Shown here piece by piece: positions 24,038 through 33,602 of a DNA stretch of 64,000 bases. The notes under the pieces are model-generated. The model worked only from the letters and a program-made list of their open reading frames with translations, was not told the origin of the DNA and searched no databases. A program made the position numbers and the translations under genes. Each line of letters opens with the position of its first letter. The first letter of the stretch is position 1. This stretch comes from Methylosinus sp. PW1 (lineage in GTDB: Bacteria; Pseudomonadota; Alphaproteobacteria; Rhizobiales; Beijerinckiaceae), in contig NZ_JQNK01000009.1 in assembly GCF_000745215.1 (NCBI RefSeq), forward strand, positions 1,984,001 through 2,048,000, given 5' to 3'.

Positions 24038-25762
24038 TCAGAACAGGCCGGCGATCCGCCCGTCCGCGCCGACCTCGATATTATTGGCGGCGGGAACCTT
24101 GGGCAGGCCCGGCATGGTCATGATGTCGCCGCAGACGACGACGACGAATTCCGCGCCCGCCGACAGCCGCAGCTCGCGCACCGGGATCACATGACCCGAG
24201 GGCGCTCCCTTGGCGTTGGCGTCGGTCGAGAAGCTGTATTGCGTCTTGGCGATGCAGACCGGCAGATGGCCGAAGCCCTCTTTCTCCAGCTCCGCGAAGC
24301 GCGTCTTCACCGACGGATCGAGCGCGATGTCGGAGGCGCCATAGAGCTCGCGGGCGATGGTGCGCACCTTCTCGACGAGCGGCAGATCGTCGGCGTAGAG
24401 CGGCTTGAACTGCGAGGGCTTGGCCTCGATCGTCGAGACGACCTTATGGGCGAGCTCCGCCGCGCCCGGACCGCCGGAGCCCCAATGATCGGCGAGCACG
24501 CAATCGACGCCCTCGGCCTGGCTGAGCTTCTGCAGCAGCTCGATCTCCGCCTGCGTGTCGGTGCTGAAGCGGTTGACCGAGACGATCACCGGCACGCCGA
24601 ACTTCTGCACATTGGCGATATGGCGCTTCAGATTGGCGAAGCCCTTCTCCAGCGCCGCGACATTCTCGACCTTCAGATCGTCCTTGGCGACGCCGCCATG
24701 CATCTTCAGCGCGCGAATTGTCGCGACGATGACGGTGACGTCCGGCTTGATTCCGGCCTTGCGGCATTTGATGTCGAAGAACTTCTCCGCGCCGAGATCG
24801 GCGCCGAAGCCGGCCTCCGTCACCACATAATCGGCGAGCTTCAGCGCCGCCTTGGTGGCGATGACCGAATTGCAGCCATGGGCGATATTGGCGAAAGGCC
24901 CGCCGTGGATGAAGGCCGGGTTGTTCTCGAGCGTCTGCACCAGATTGGGGGCGATGGCGTCCTTCAGCAGCGCGGCCATGGAGCCCTGCGCCTTCAGCTC
25001 GGAGGCGCGAATGCTCTTCTTGTCGCGCGTCTGGGCGACGATGATGTCGCCGAGCCGGCGCTGAAGATCCGCGAGGCTGGTGGCGAGGCAGAAGATCGCC
25101 ATCACCTCGGAGGCGACGGTGATGTCGAAGCCGTCCTCGCGCGGGAAGCCATTGGCCACGCCGCCGAGCGAGGAGACGATCGAGCGCAGCGAGCGGTCGT
25201 TCATATCCACGGCGCGGCGCCAGGAGATGCGGCGCGGATCGACGCCGAGCGAATTGCCCCAATAGACGTGATTGTCGATGAGCGCGGAGAGCAGATTATT
25301 GGCCGCGCCAATGGCGTGGAAGTCGCCGGTGAAATGGAGGTTGATGTCCTCCATAGGCACGACTTGTGCATATCCGCCGCCGGCGGCGCCGCCCTTCACG
25401 CCGAAGCAGGGGCCGAGGCTCGGCTCGCGAAGGCACATGATGGCTTTCTTGCCGATGTGATTGAGCGCGTCGCCGAGGCCCACCGTGGTGGTCGTCTTGC
25501 CTTCGCCGGCGGGCGTCGGCGTGATGGCGGTGACGAGGATCAGCTTGCCGTCCGGGCGGTCCTGCAGGGAATTGAGATAATCGAGGGAGATTTTCGCCTT
25601 GTAATGTCCGTAAGGCAACACATGTTCGGCGGGGATGCCGAGCTTCTCACGCGCGACGTCGACGATCGGACGCATGGACGCCGCTTGAGAGATCTCGATA
25701 TCGGATTTGGGAGAAAGATGCTGGTTGCCTTTCCCGCTGGCCGGGATGGACGTATCGGACAT
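24038..25762 (-). CDS. ftfL: Formate-tetrahydrofolate ligase (FtfL)
   Basis: A 574-residue formyl-H4F synthetase, slightly longer than the usual 555-560 because of a polar N-terminal extension. The P-loop [15 protein letters not shown] lies near residue 73, followed by [31 protein letters not shown] and, further on, [11 protein letters not shown]. It attaches formate to H4F with ATP, the entry of formate carbon into the serine cycle. It is the first gene of the minus-strand operon, with GGGGAGAG before the ATG; the promoter should lie in the 660-base stretch upstream. Confidence 0.96.
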   Translation of the reverse strand: MSDTSIPASGKGNQHLSPKSDIEISQAASMRPIVDVAREKLGIPAEHVLPYGHYKAKISLDYLNSLQDRPDGKLILVTAITPTPAGEGKTTTTVGLGDALNHIGKKAIMCLREPSLGPCFGVKGGAAGGGYAQVVPMEDINLHFTGDFHAIGAANNLLSALIDNHVYWGNSLGVDPRRISWRRAVDMNDRSLRSIVSSLGGVANGFPREDGFDITVASEVMAIFCLATSLADLQRRLGDIIVAQTRDKKSIRASELKAQGSMAALLKDAIAPNLVQTLENNPAFIHGGPFANIAHGCNSVIATKAALKLADYVVTEAGFGADLGAEKFFDIKCRKAGIKPDVTVIVATIRALKMHGGVAKDDLKVENVAALEKGFANLKRHIANVQKFGVPVIVSVNRFSTDTQAEIELLQKLSQAEGVDCVLADHWGSGGPGAAELAHKVVSTIEAKPSQFKPLYADDLPLVEKVRTIARELYGASDIALDPSVKTRFAELEKEGFGHLPVCIAKTQYSFSTDANAKGAPSGHVIPVRELRLSAGAEFVVVVCGDIMTMPGLPKVPAANNIEVGADGRIAGLF

Positions 25763-26423
25763 TACAATTTCTCTCCCCTCGCAGAAAGCGTTTCGTCCGC
25801 CCTCGAAGATTTATCCGGGCCGAATGGCCATGCCTCGCGCAGTGGAAATCCCTGCGCGCGCCGCCAACGGCCGTCGGGCCAAGACCGAGAAACCCGGTCT
25901 TCGCCGTCATTGTTCCGCGAAACTAGAACCTTCCGATAGTTTCATCAAGAACCACGGCTGGCGGACATTCGGCCCTGCGACATCGTCTCCTGCCTGCAAG
26001 ACGCCGATCGATATCCGCGGCCCCGTGGCTATGGAGAGATCGAAATTCCTCGTCAAGCGAAATTATCAGGCGATATCGCCCAGAGTTTCCGCGGAAAACG
26101 CGTGATTGCGGCGCTCTCCTCTTCGTTCGGAGACGCGCCCGGCGCGCTTCGCATATTCGAATAGCCGGGACCGATCGCCCACCCTTTGCCTATCCGATCG
26201 GAGCGTGTGATATCGATCTTCACGACGCGCATGACGCCGACGGCTCTTCACTCAATGCGGTTAAAATGCAAGGGCTCGAGCGTGAAATCAGGCCGACCAC
26301 GCCGGCGGCCCCGATCGAAAGGAGCGTGGGAGCCTGCATTGGATCGTCGCCACGGCCCACCCGTACCCCTTCGAGCGGGGGAGGGGAGGGTCGCAAGACG
26401 AATGGGATAGCGCCTACCCGCCG
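25763..26423. other. Long intergenic stretch upstream of ftfL
   Basis: About 660 bases without a convincing gene. It must hold the promoter of the serine-cycle operon (minus strand). Short open frames occur, but none shows homology or a good ribosome-binding site. The part 25920-26280 is less GC-rich than the genes around it. A GC-rich run (CGAGCGGGGGAGGGGAGGG) near 26370 resembles the palindromic repeats but lacks a matching arm. No riboswitch is recognised. Confidence 0.5.
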
Positions 26424-26828
26424 TCACTCGGGAAAAAAAGTCAGGGCGAGGCCATTGATGCAATAGCGCAGGCCAGTGGGCGGCGGGCCGTCGGGAAAGA
26501 CATGGCCGAGATGCGAGCCGCAGCGGCTGCAATGCACCTCTGTGCGGGTCATGCCGTGGGAGTGATCGACGGAGGTAGCGATGGAGCCGTCGAGCGGATC
26601 GAAAAAGCTGGGCCAGCCCGAGCCGCTCGAGAATTTCTGCCGCGTGGCGAAGAGCGGCTGATCGCAGCCGGCGCAGGAGAACACCCCAGGGCGCTTCTCA
26701 TGCTCGAGCGCGCAGCTGCCCGGCGGCTCGGTGCCGTGGCGGCGCATGACGACATATTGATCGGGAGTGAGGCGCGCGCGCCACTCCTCCTCGGTGCGGG
26801 TGACGGGGAATTGATCTCCGCTGGTCAT
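26424..26828 (-). CDS. msrB: Peptide-methionine (R)-S-oxide reductase MsrB
   Basis: A 134-residue MsrB. Two CxxC zinc motifs are present (CAGC and CSRC), with the core GSGWPSFFDPLDGS and the catalytic cysteine in RYCINGLAL. It reduces methionine-R-sulfoxide in proteins. The ATG at 26828 has AGGAGG seven bases upstream; the frame extends 23 codons further but without support. It has no signal peptide, so it is cytoplasmic. Confidence 0.95.
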   Translation of the reverse strand: MTSGDQFPVTRTEEEWRARLTPDQYVVMRRHGTEPPGSCALEHEKRPGVFSCAGCDQPLFATRQKFSSGSGWPSFFDPLDGSIATSVDHSHGMTRTEVHCSRCGSHLGHVFPDGPPPTGLRYCINGLALTFFPE

Positions 26829-27074
26829 GGCGTCCTCCTCGAAAGCGTTCGGTTCGCCGCCGGCGACATGACGAAGCTTATCGGGACCAGGCGTCACGGA
26901 GAAGATCGTTTCCGCGCCAGTGGGGCGATTCCATGCGGAAAAGCGCGGCGCCCCGCGGGCCGCCTTCTATGGACATGGCGCAATCTATGATGTCTCGCGC
27001 GCGGCGCGAGAGAAGCATGCTCGGGCGCGGAGGCCGCGAAGCTCGCGGCCTTCGACCTCGCGAGCGGCGCATCT

Positions 27075-27383
27075 TTAGTAGAAGGGCGAGTAGATCGCCT
27101 TACTGGCCTCGGCGACGACATCGCCATTGTAGAGCCGCACCGTCAGCGAGCCGCCGAGCTGCTGCGCCGCCTCGGCGAGATAGCCCGTGGCGTAGGCTTT
27201 GGCGTTCTCGAGCGAGTCGAACTCGTAGAAGCCGCCGATGGTGTTGGTGTTGATCCCGCTGAGCCAAGTCTTGCTCTTTATGCCGGGATTTTTCTTCATC
27301 GCGACATCGATCTCTTTCCAGGGGATTTGCTCGAAAGGAATCGACACCTGAATTTCCGCGTAGAGAAATATCTTCTCACCCAT
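27075..27383 (-). CDS. YdhR-like putative monooxygenase (ABM fold)
   Basis: A 102-residue protein. The segment TNTIGGFYEFDSLENAKAY followed by a short helix and LTVRLYNGDVVAEASKA resembles the dimeric ferredoxin-like YdhR family. A substrate cannot be named. The ATG at 27383 is preferred over one at 27419, which would add 12 basic residues. The start faces the MetX-like gene across an AT-rich gap. Confidence 0.6.
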   Translation of the reverse strand: MGEKIFLYAEIQVSIPFEQIPWKEIDVAMKKNPGIKSKTWLSGINTNTIGGFYEFDSLENAKAYATGYLAEAAQQLGGSLTVRLYNGDVVAEASKAIYSPFY

Positions 27384-27595
27384 GCCGGCCTCCGCGAACC
27401 TCTCGCGCCTCACGCGCATTCGGCGGCAATTAAAATCATAATCCCACTAGTCTAACAATGGTAATTTCATCACAGCGGCAGCATAGCAATATGACGTTTT
27501 TGTTTTATATGCGACAATTCGCCTGCCCAATTTTTATCTCTTGATCTTTTCGATATGATTTAGCAGCCTCTGCGCGACCCGATGCGGAGGCATGC
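27384..27595. promoter_or_regulatory. AT-rich divergent promoter region
   Basis: The 212 bases between two divergent genes contain the most AT-rich run in this part of the window (for example ATGACGTTTTTGTTTTATAT near 27490 and TTTTTATCTCTTGATC near 27530). Promoters for both genes should lie here. Individual -10/-35 boxes cannot be assigned with confidence. Confidence 0.5.
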
Positions 27596-28639
27596 GTGAC
27601 CGAGGCTTACTACTCGCAAAAGATCCACGGCCCTTTCGAGACGCATTCGCTCGGCGATTTCGATCTCGTGAGCGGAGAGAAGATTCGCGACCTCGAGATT
27701 GCCTACGCCACTTTTGGAACGCTCTCGCCGGCGCGCGACAACGCCGTGCTGTTTCCGAGCTGGTATTCCGGCTCGTCGAAAATCCTCGAGCTCGCCTACG
27801 TCGGCCCCGGCCGCGCGCTCGATCCAGAAAGATATTTCATCATCCTGGTCAATCAGATCGGCGCCGGCCTCTCCAGCTCGCCGAGCAACACGCGCGCGCC
27901 TTTCGGCGCCGCGCGCTTTCCCGAGGTGGAGATCGCCGACGACGTGCGCGCGCAGCATCGTCTTGTAACGGAGGTATTCGGAATCGAGCGCCTCGCCCTC
28001 GTGCTCGGCGGCTCCATGGGCGCGCAGCAGACCTATGAATGGGCCGTGCGTTTTCCCGAGGCCGTGCGCCGCGCCGCGCCCATCGCCGGCCTCGCGCGCG
28101 GCACGCCGCACAATCGTCTGCTGGTGCAGACATTCATCGATGCGATCGCCTCCGATCCCGCCTTCGAGGAAGGCTGGTACGAGAGCGCCTCTCGCGTCCA
28201 TCGCGGCCTGCGCCGACATGCGCGCGTCTTCGCGGCCTCCGGCTTCTCGCCGGCGCTCTACAACAGGCGCGGCTTTGCGGAGCTGGGCTTCACGACGACG
28301 GATGATTTCGTCACCGGCTTCGTCGAAAATCACTTCCTGCCGCAGGACCCCAACAATCTTCTTCTGCTGCTGCGCAAGTGGCGCGACGCCGATGTCTCGC
28401 GCGGCGCGAATGGCGATCTTTCGGCGGCGCTCGGACGAATTCGCGCCGACACAACGGTCATCGCCATCGACGAGGACGGCTTCTTCCCGCTCGCCGACAT
28501 AGAGGCCGAGCAGAAGCTCATTCCCAATAGCCGATTGCGCCGCGTGTCGTCGTCCTGGGGCCATCTCGCCCTCTTCGGAGCGGACGCCGCCTACAATGCG
28601 GCGATCGATCGTCATCTCGCCGAGCTGCTCGGCGCCTGA
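27596..28639 (+). CDS. MetX-like alpha/beta-fold acyltransferase or hydrolase
   Basis: A 347-residue protein of the homoserine O-acetyltransferase (MetX) superfamily. It has the family-type N-terminus with LEIAYATFGTLSPARDNAVLFPSW, the nucleophile elbow GGSMGAQQ, an Asp in VIAIDEDGFFP and the final His in SSSWGHLALFG. It lacks clear features that would fix it as a true methionine-pathway enzyme, so hydrolase or acyltransferase remains open. The GTG at 27596 follows GCGGAGGC. A methyltransferase gene follows 43 bases downstream. Confidence 0.75.
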   Translation: MTEAYYSQKIHGPFETHSLGDFDLVSGEKIRDLEIAYATFGTLSPARDNAVLFPSWYSGSSKILELAYVGPGRALDPERYFIILVNQIGAGLSSSPSNTRAPFGAARFPEVEIADDVRAQHRLVTEVFGIERLALVLGGSMGAQQTYEWAVRFPEAVRRAAPIAGLARGTPHNRLLVQTFIDAIASDPAFEEGWYESASRVHRGLRRHARVFAASGFSPALYNRRGFAELGFTTTDDFVTGFVENHFLPQDPNNLLLLLRKWRDADVSRGANGDLSAALGRIRADTTVIAIDEDGFFPLADIEAEQKLIPNSRLRRVSSSWGHLALFGADAAYNAAIDRHLAELLGA

Positions 28640-28682
28640 CGGCGCGCGAATTCCCTGTGCGAGCGTAATGGAGGAGCATGCA

Positions 28683-29360
28683 ATGTCGAACGTCACCGCA
28701 GAGGCCGTCGTCGTTCCCGCCGACCGTCCGCCGATCGATCCCTATCCGCTCAGCCCCTATGTCGCCTGGGCGGGAAATCGCAATCGCGATCCGATCCTCG
28801 ACGTGTTCAAGGAGATTTTTCCAAAGAGCGGCAATGTGCTCGAGCTGGCCAGCGGCGCGGGCAATCACATCAATTATTTCGCGCCGCACTTCAAGGAGCT
28901 GTTCCTGCAGCCCTCCGATTACGACGCGGATGTCTTCGAGACGATCAAAGCCAAGCGCGCCGAAGCGGGCGCCGCCAATGTCGCCGATCCGCTGAAGATC
29001 GATCTCACCAAATCCGAGACTTGGCCCGATGCGAAAGATCGCCTCTATGACGTGATCTTCGTCGTCAATCTGTTCCAGGTCGCGCCCGTCTCCATAGCGG
29101 ACGGCATTGCGCAGCTCGCGGCGAAGCTGCTGACCAAGGACGGATTCGTCGCCATTTATGGCCCGTTCAAGGTGGAGGGCGGATATACGACCGCCTCCAA
29201 TGAAGCCTTCGACAAGGAAATCCTCGCCGCCAAGGTCTCCGAATGGGGGCTGAAGGACGTACGGGACCTCGAGAAGGCGGCGGCGCCGCATGGAATCGCG
29301 CTGAAGAAGATCCTCGATCTTCCGGCCAATAATTTCATCCTGATCTTCGGCCGCGCCTGA
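28683..29360 (+). CDS. DUF938-type SAM-dependent methyltransferase
   Basis: A 225-residue protein with the DUF938 pattern: RNRDPILDVFKEIFP, the SAM-binding loop VLELASGAGNHINYF, LQPSDYDADVF, and the distal YDVIFVVNLFQVAP and GPFKVEGGYTT segments. The substrate is unknown. The ATG at 28683 has GGAGG upstream (GTAATGGAGGAGCATGCA). Probably co-transcribed with the MetX-like gene. Confidence 0.8.
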   Translation: MSNVTAEAVVVPADRPPIDPYPLSPYVAWAGNRNRDPILDVFKEIFPKSGNVLELASGAGNHINYFAPHFKELFLQPSDYDADVFETIKAKRAEAGAANVADPLKIDLTKSETWPDAKDRLYDVIFVVNLFQVAPVSIADGIAQLAAKLLTKDGFVAIYGPFKVEGGYTTASNEAFDKEILAAKVSEWGLKDVRDLEKAAAPHGIALKKILDLPANNFILIFGRA

Positions 29361-29370
29361 CGATTTCGAC

Positions 29371-29404
29371 GCTTCTCCCCGCCGCGAAACGCGCGGGGAG
29401 AAAC
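29371..29404. repeat. GC-rich palindromic repeat / bidirectional terminator
   Basis: GCTTCTCCCCGC and GCGGGGAGAAACGC form a hairpin in the 53-base gap between two convergent genes, well placed to end both transcripts. Confidence 0.55.
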
Positions 29405-29413
29405 GCCTGCCGC

Positions 29414-30676
29414 TCAGCTGGAATAGGTCTCCACCCGCGCAAAGAAATCGCGGATGCGCGGAACGATCTCACGGCGGAAGCGCGAGCCGTTGAAGACGCC
29501 GTAATGGCCGACGCCCTCTTGCAGATAATGCTGCTTGCGGACGTCTGGAATATTGGCGCACAGCTCTTGCGCGGCGTAGGTCTGGCCGACGCCGGAGATA
29601 TCGTCCTTCTCGCCTTCCACCGTCAGCAACGCGGTGCGCTGTATGGCCGAAAGATCGATGATCTCGCCGCGATGACGCAGCACACCCTGCGGAATCTCGT
29701 GGCGGATGAACACTTTCTCGACCGTCTCGAGATAGAACTCGGCGGCGAGATCCATGACCGCGAGATATTCGTCGTAGAAGTCGCGATGCTTCTCGGCGGA
29801 ATCGCCGTCGCCCTCGACGAGATGGTTGAACATATCGAAATGCGCGGCGACATGGCGCTCGAGATTCATCGCCATGAAGCCCGAGAGCTGCAAAAAGCCC
29901 GGATAGACCTTGCGCCCGAGCCCGGCGTGCGGAAAGGGCACCGAATGAATGCAATTGCGGTGGAACCAGTCGACGCCGCGCTCCACGGCGAGACGATTGA
30001 CCGCGGTCGGGCTGCGGCGCGGATCGATCGGCCCGCCCATAAGCACCATGGATTCGGGGGCGTCGACGCCGCCCTCGCCATCCAGCGCCGCTATGGCGCA
30101 GACGAGCGGCACGGACGCCTGGCAGACGCCGAGCGTATGCAAGGGAACGCCATCGTCGCGCTTCGACAGGAAGCGCAGCGCGTCGATGAGATAATCGACA
30201 TAATCGTCGAGGCCGAAGACGCCTTTCTCGGTCGGCACAGCACGCGCGTCGGACCAATCGGTGATGTAGACGTCATGGCTCGGCAGAAAGGCCTCCACCG
30301 TGCCGCGCAGCAGAGTGGCGTAATGGCCGGACATTGGCGCGACGATCAGCAGCTTGGATTGGCGCGGCGCCTCGCCCTGGAAGATTCGCTGGAAATGCAG
30401 CAGCCGACAGAAGGGCCGCTCCCACACCACCTCCTCGACGATGGGCGTCGCCACGCCGTCGATCAGCGTCTCGGGAAGGTCGAAGATCGGCTTGCCATAG
30501 CGGCGCGTCATGCGCTCGAACAATTCCGCCGCCGCCGCGACGCTGCGCCCTACCGACGTATGCGAGAAGGGATTGAACGGATTTTTGAAGGTCGTGAGAG
30601 TAGCGTCCGACATCGCCCGCGCCGGGGCGAAAGCCAGATGCATCATCTCATAGAACTGGTACGATATCCGGTCCAT
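29414..30676 (-). CDS. phaZ: Intracellular polyhydroxybutyrate depolymerase
   Basis: A 420-residue PhaZ-type intracellular PHB depolymerase. It begins MDRISYQFYEMMHLAFAPAR. It has the nucleophile region LGVCQASVPL, where a Cys replaces the usual Ser as in Ralstonia PhaZ1, and a C-terminal depolymerase domain with GEKDDISGVGQT and the final His region EGVGHYGVF. It mobilises storage PHB, a polymer made by type II methanotrophs. The ATG at 30676 with GGAGAG upstream is chosen over one 19 codons upstream. Confidence 0.92.
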   Translation of the reverse strand: MDRISYQFYEMMHLAFAPARAMSDATLTTFKNPFNPFSHTSVGRSVAAAAELFERMTRRYGKPIFDLPETLIDGVATPIVEEVVWERPFCRLLHFQRIFQGEAPRQSKLLIVAPMSGHYATLLRGTVEAFLPSHDVYITDWSDARAVPTEKGVFGLDDYVDYLIDALRFLSKRDDGVPLHTLGVCQASVPLVCAIAALDGEGGVDAPESMVLMGGPIDPRRSPTAVNRLAVERGVDWFHRNCIHSVPFPHAGLGRKVYPGFLQLSGFMAMNLERHVAAHFDMFNHLVEGDGDSAEKHRDFYDEYLAVMDLAAEFYLETVEKVFIRHEIPQGVLRHRGEIIDLSAIQRTALLTVEGEKDDISGVGQTYAAQELCANIPDVRKQHYLQEGVGHYGVFNGSRFRREIVPRIRDFFARVETYSS

Positions 30677-30843
30677 CTCTCCACGCTCCCCTTCATGCGC
30701 AGCGGCCGCTCTTCGAGCTGTGCTGCGACGCACAAAAAAGAAATTATAGCATAGTCAATGTCTCCTGAAATGAAATCTGGTGATGTTTTGCGCTAGGCGC
30801 CAAAAATTTTTCACTCCACCCGCCCAAGCACCAGCTAATCTGC

Positions 30844-31821
30844 TCAATTACTGAGCATCACCAGAGCGGCGCCTGCGAAAGCGCAGATCGCCGTCGCCGC
30901 GGCGCAGCTGAAAATCCGCAAGGCGCGGCGAATATCCGCCGGCGTCGCCTCGCTGCGCCCGGAGCCGAGCCAGGCGCCCTTCACCTCATGCGCGCCATAG
31001 GCGCGCGGGCCGCCCAGCCGCAAATCCAGGGCGCCGGCCATCGCCGCCTCCGGCCAGCCGGCGTTGGGCGAGGCATGCGCGCCCGCGTCGCGCAGACAGG
31101 TCGAGATCGCGGCCCGGAAGGAGCCTCCCGTCATTGCTGCGCCTGTGGCGATGAGCGCCGCCGAGAGGCGCGCGGCCGGGAGATTGAGGAGATCGTCCAA
31201 TCGGGCGCTCGCCCAACCGAACGCTTGGTGTCGCATCGTCCTATGGCCTATCATGCTGTCGGCCGTATTGACGCTTTTGTATATGAGCGCGCCGGGCAGT
31301 CCGAACAAGACCGTGGCGAGGGCCGGGCCGATGACTCCGTCCGAGAAATTCTCGGCGAGGCTTTCGATCGCCGCCCGGCTCACGCCCGCGTCGTCCAGCC
31401 GCGAGACGTCGCGGCCGACGATTTTTCCGACGCTGGCGCGGCCGCGCTCGAGCGAGCGATCGAGCTCCTCCGCCACATCCTTCACATGCGAATAGAGGCT
31501 GCGCTGAGCGTAGAGGCTCGAGGTCAGCACGGCCAGCGGCACAATCCCGAAAGGCAGAGCGAGACAGGCCGCCTGCAGCAGAAGGCCGATCGCGAAAGCG
31601 ACGGCGACGATGAGCAGGATCGCGCCGACGCCGGCGAGACGGCGCAGCGCAGGCGGCGCGCCATCGCGATTGAGCGAGCGATCCAGCGTCGCGATCAGCG
31701 CGCCGATCCAAGTGACCGGATGGCCGATCGCCGCGAAGAGCCATTGCGGATAGCCGATCGCCGCCTCGATCGACAGACCGAGCGCGGCGAGCGCCAGATT
31801 ATCCGCGAGAGCAGCGAGCAA
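30844..31821 (-). CDS. cbiB: Adenosylcobinamide-phosphate synthase (CbiB/CobD)
   Basis: A 325-residue membrane enzyme of cobalamin synthesis that attaches aminopropanol (phosphate) to adenosylcobyric acid. Landmarks are IGYPQWLFAAIGHPVTWIGALI, SLAENFSDGVIGPALA, KSVNTADSMIGHR and a C-terminal PNAGWPEAAMAGAL. Four to five hydrophobic segments are visible. The TTG start at 31821 lies only 3 bases after the PEBP gene, so the two are probably coupled. Confidence 0.93.
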   Translation of the reverse strand: MLAALADNLALAALGLSIEAAIGYPQWLFAAIGHPVTWIGALIATLDRSLNRDGAPPALRRLAGVGAILLIVAVAFAIGLLLQAACLALPFGIVPLAVLTSSLYAQRSLYSHVKDVAEELDRSLERGRASVGKIVGRDVSRLDDAGVSRAAIESLAENFSDGVIGPALATVLFGLPGALIYKSVNTADSMIGHRTMRHQAFGWASARLDDLLNLPAARLSAALIATGAAMTGGSFRAAISTCLRDAGAHASPNAGWPEAAMAGALDLRLGGPRAYGAHEVKGAWLGSGRSEATPADIRRALRIFSCAAATAICAFAGAALVMLSN

Positions 31822-31824
31822 GGC

Positions 31825-32376
31825 TCAGCGGCCGTAGAGGCCGGTGAGGCTCGCCTTGGCGAGGACATTCTGATTGACGATGAAGCCGACGAGCGAAGCC
31901 GTCGCGCCCTCCGGCGCCTCCACTTTCTCGACGCTCAGCGCATAGACAGTGAAGACATAGCGATGCGGCGGATCGCCGACCGGCGGGCAAGGACCGCCCC
32001 AATGCGAGAAGCCGTAATCGTTGCGGATCGGCTTCGCGCCCGCGGGCAGGCCTGCGCCGCCCGCCGCTCCGGCGCCTTGCGCCAGCGCGCGCGCCGAGGC
32101 GGGAATATCGACGACGAGCCAATGCCAGAAGCCGGCGCCGCCGGTCGGCGCGTCCGGGTCGTGGCAGAAGAGCGCGAAGCTCTTGGTTCCGGCCGGCGGC
32201 TCGCTCCAATTCAGCTGCGGCGAGACATTGTCGCCCGTCCCGCCGAAATCGTCGAAAACGAATTTGCGATCGATGGCCGCGCCCTCGGCGATATCCGGGC
32301 TGGACAGCGAGAAGCCGCCGCCTGCGGCCTCCGCCGGCGCGAGGAGAATGTGAAAATCGAGGAGATTGCGCGTCAT
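31825..32376 (-). CDS. YbhB/YbcL family (PEBP, Raf-kinase-inhibitor-like) protein
   Basis: A 183-residue phosphatidylethanolamine-binding-protein-family member. It shows the ligand-pocket motifs CHDPDAPTGGAGFWHWLV and GPCPPVGDPPHRYVFTVYAL typical of bacterial YbhB proteins. There is no signal peptide. Function in bacteria is poorly defined. It is divergent from cbiD and leads into cbiB. Confidence 0.9.
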   Translation of the reverse strand: MTRNLLDFHILLAPAEAAGGGFSLSSPDIAEGAAIDRKFVFDDFGGTGDNVSPQLNWSEPPAGTKSFALFCHDPDAPTGGAGFWHWLVVDIPASARALAQGAGAAGGAGLPAGAKPIRNDYGFSHWGGPCPPVGDPPHRYVFTVYALSVEKVEAPEGATASLVGFIVNQNVLAKASLTGLYGR

Positions 32377-32471
32377 TTCGGCCCCCTGTCTCGCTGCTCG
32401 GTATGGGAGGCTACTTCTAGTCCAAAGCGCGCGCAGTGTCGCGCGGAGAGAATGCGGTTTATGTGTCGCCC

Positions 32472-33602
32472 ATGACAGACGCGGATTCGACGAAACCCCC
32501 GCTGCGCCGCGGCTGGACCACCGGCGCCTGCGCCACTGCGGCGGCGCGGGCGGCCTTTGTCGCGCTCGTCTCGGGGAGCGAGCCGCCCGATCCGGTGGAG
32601 ATCGGCCTGCCGGGTGGAAGGCGCGTCGCCTTCGCGCTCGCGCAATTCACCCGCGGCGAGGGCTATGCCGAGGCCGGCGTGGTGAAGGATGCGGGCGACG
32701 ATCCCGACATCACCCATGGCGCGCTGATCCGAGCAAAGGTCCGCCGCGCGCCGGCGGGCGCAGGGGTGAGCTTTGCCGCCGGCCCCGGCGTCGGCGTGGT
32801 GACGCGCCCCGGCCTGCCGCTGCCGCCGGGCGAGCCGGCCATAAACCCCGTTCCCCGCGCCATGATGCGGCAGGCGATAGCGGAAGCCGCCGCCGAGCTC
32901 GGCGCGCCGGCGGATGCGCAAATCGAGATTTCCGTGGAGAATGGCGAGGAGCTCGCCCGCTCGACGCTCAACGGACGGCTCGGCATTATCGGCGGGCTCT
33001 CCATTCTCGGCACCACGGGAATCGTGGTGCCCTATTCCTGCTCCGCCTGGATCGACAGCATCCACCGCGGCGTCGACGTCGCCCTCGCCTGCGGCCTCGA
33101 CCATATCGCCGCGACCACCGGCTCCACCTCGGAGGACGCCGTGCGCAAGCTCTACGGCCTGCCGGAGGAGGCGCTGATCGAGATGGGCGACTTCGCCGGC
33201 GGCCTGCTGAAATATTTGCGCAAGCATACGGTCCCGCGCGTGACCATCGCCGGCGGCTTCGCCAAGCTGACCAAGCTGGCGCAGGGGCGGCTCGATCTTC
33301 ACTCCAGCCGCTCCTCGATCGATCTACCCGATCTCGCGGCGACCGCCCGCAAGGCCGGCGCCGGCGAGGGGCTCTGCGCGGCGATCGAAAAGGCCAATAG
33401 CGCGCTGGAGGCGCAGGCGACAGCCCGCGCCGCGGGAGTGGACCTCGCCGCGCCGATCGCGCGTCGCGCATGGGACACAGCCGCCGCGGCGCTCGCCAAT
33501 CCGGCGACCGCGCTCGAGATCATCGTCGTCGGCCGCGACGGCGCCGTGCTCGCACGCTCGGGCTTTCGCCCAGCCATTCGTGGAGAGGACCGACAAAAGT
33601 GA
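32472..33602 (+). CDS. cbiD: Cobalt-precorrin-5B C1-methyltransferase (CbiD)
   Basis: A 376-residue CbiD. It starts near LRRGWTTGACATAAARAAF and contains VSVENGEE-like and GRLGIIGGLSILGTTGIVVPYS segments plus ATTGSTSED, all conserved in the family. It methylates C-1 of the corrin ring in the anaerobic-type branch. The ATG at 32472 is chosen because the conserved part begins shortly after it. The stop codon overlaps the GTG of the MFS gene (GTGA). Confidence 0.93.
   Translation: MTDADSTKPPLRRGWTTGACATAAARAAFVALVSGSEPPDPVEIGLPGGRRVAFALAQFTRGEGYAEAGVVKDAGDDPDITHGALIRAKVRRAPAGAGVSFAAGPGVGVVTRPGLPLPPGEPAINPVPRAMMRQAIAEAAAELGAPADAQIEISVENGEELARSTLNGRLGIIGGLSILGTTGIVVPYSCSAWIDSIHRGVDVALACGLDHIAATTGSTSEDAVRKLYGLPEEALIEMGDFAGGLLKYLRKHTVPRVTIAGGFAKLTKLAQGRLDLHSSRSSIDLPDLAATARKAGAGEGLCAAIEKANSALEAQATARAAGVDLAAPIARRAWDTAAAALANPATALEIIVVGRDGAVLARSGFRPAIRGEDRQK

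Noticed and set aside
22736..25939. A long plus-strand open frame (about 1070 codons) opposite ftfL and sgaA
   Set aside because: Antisense shadow of two conserved enzymes; no ribosome-binding site and no protein-like pattern.
25763..26423. A tetrahydrofolate riboswitch upstream of ftfL
   Set aside because: No segment could be matched to a known THF aptamer core by eye; a covariance search would decide.
32377..32471. A cobalamin riboswitch before cbiD
   Set aside because: The gap is under 100 bases, too short for the aptamer, and no B12-box is visible.
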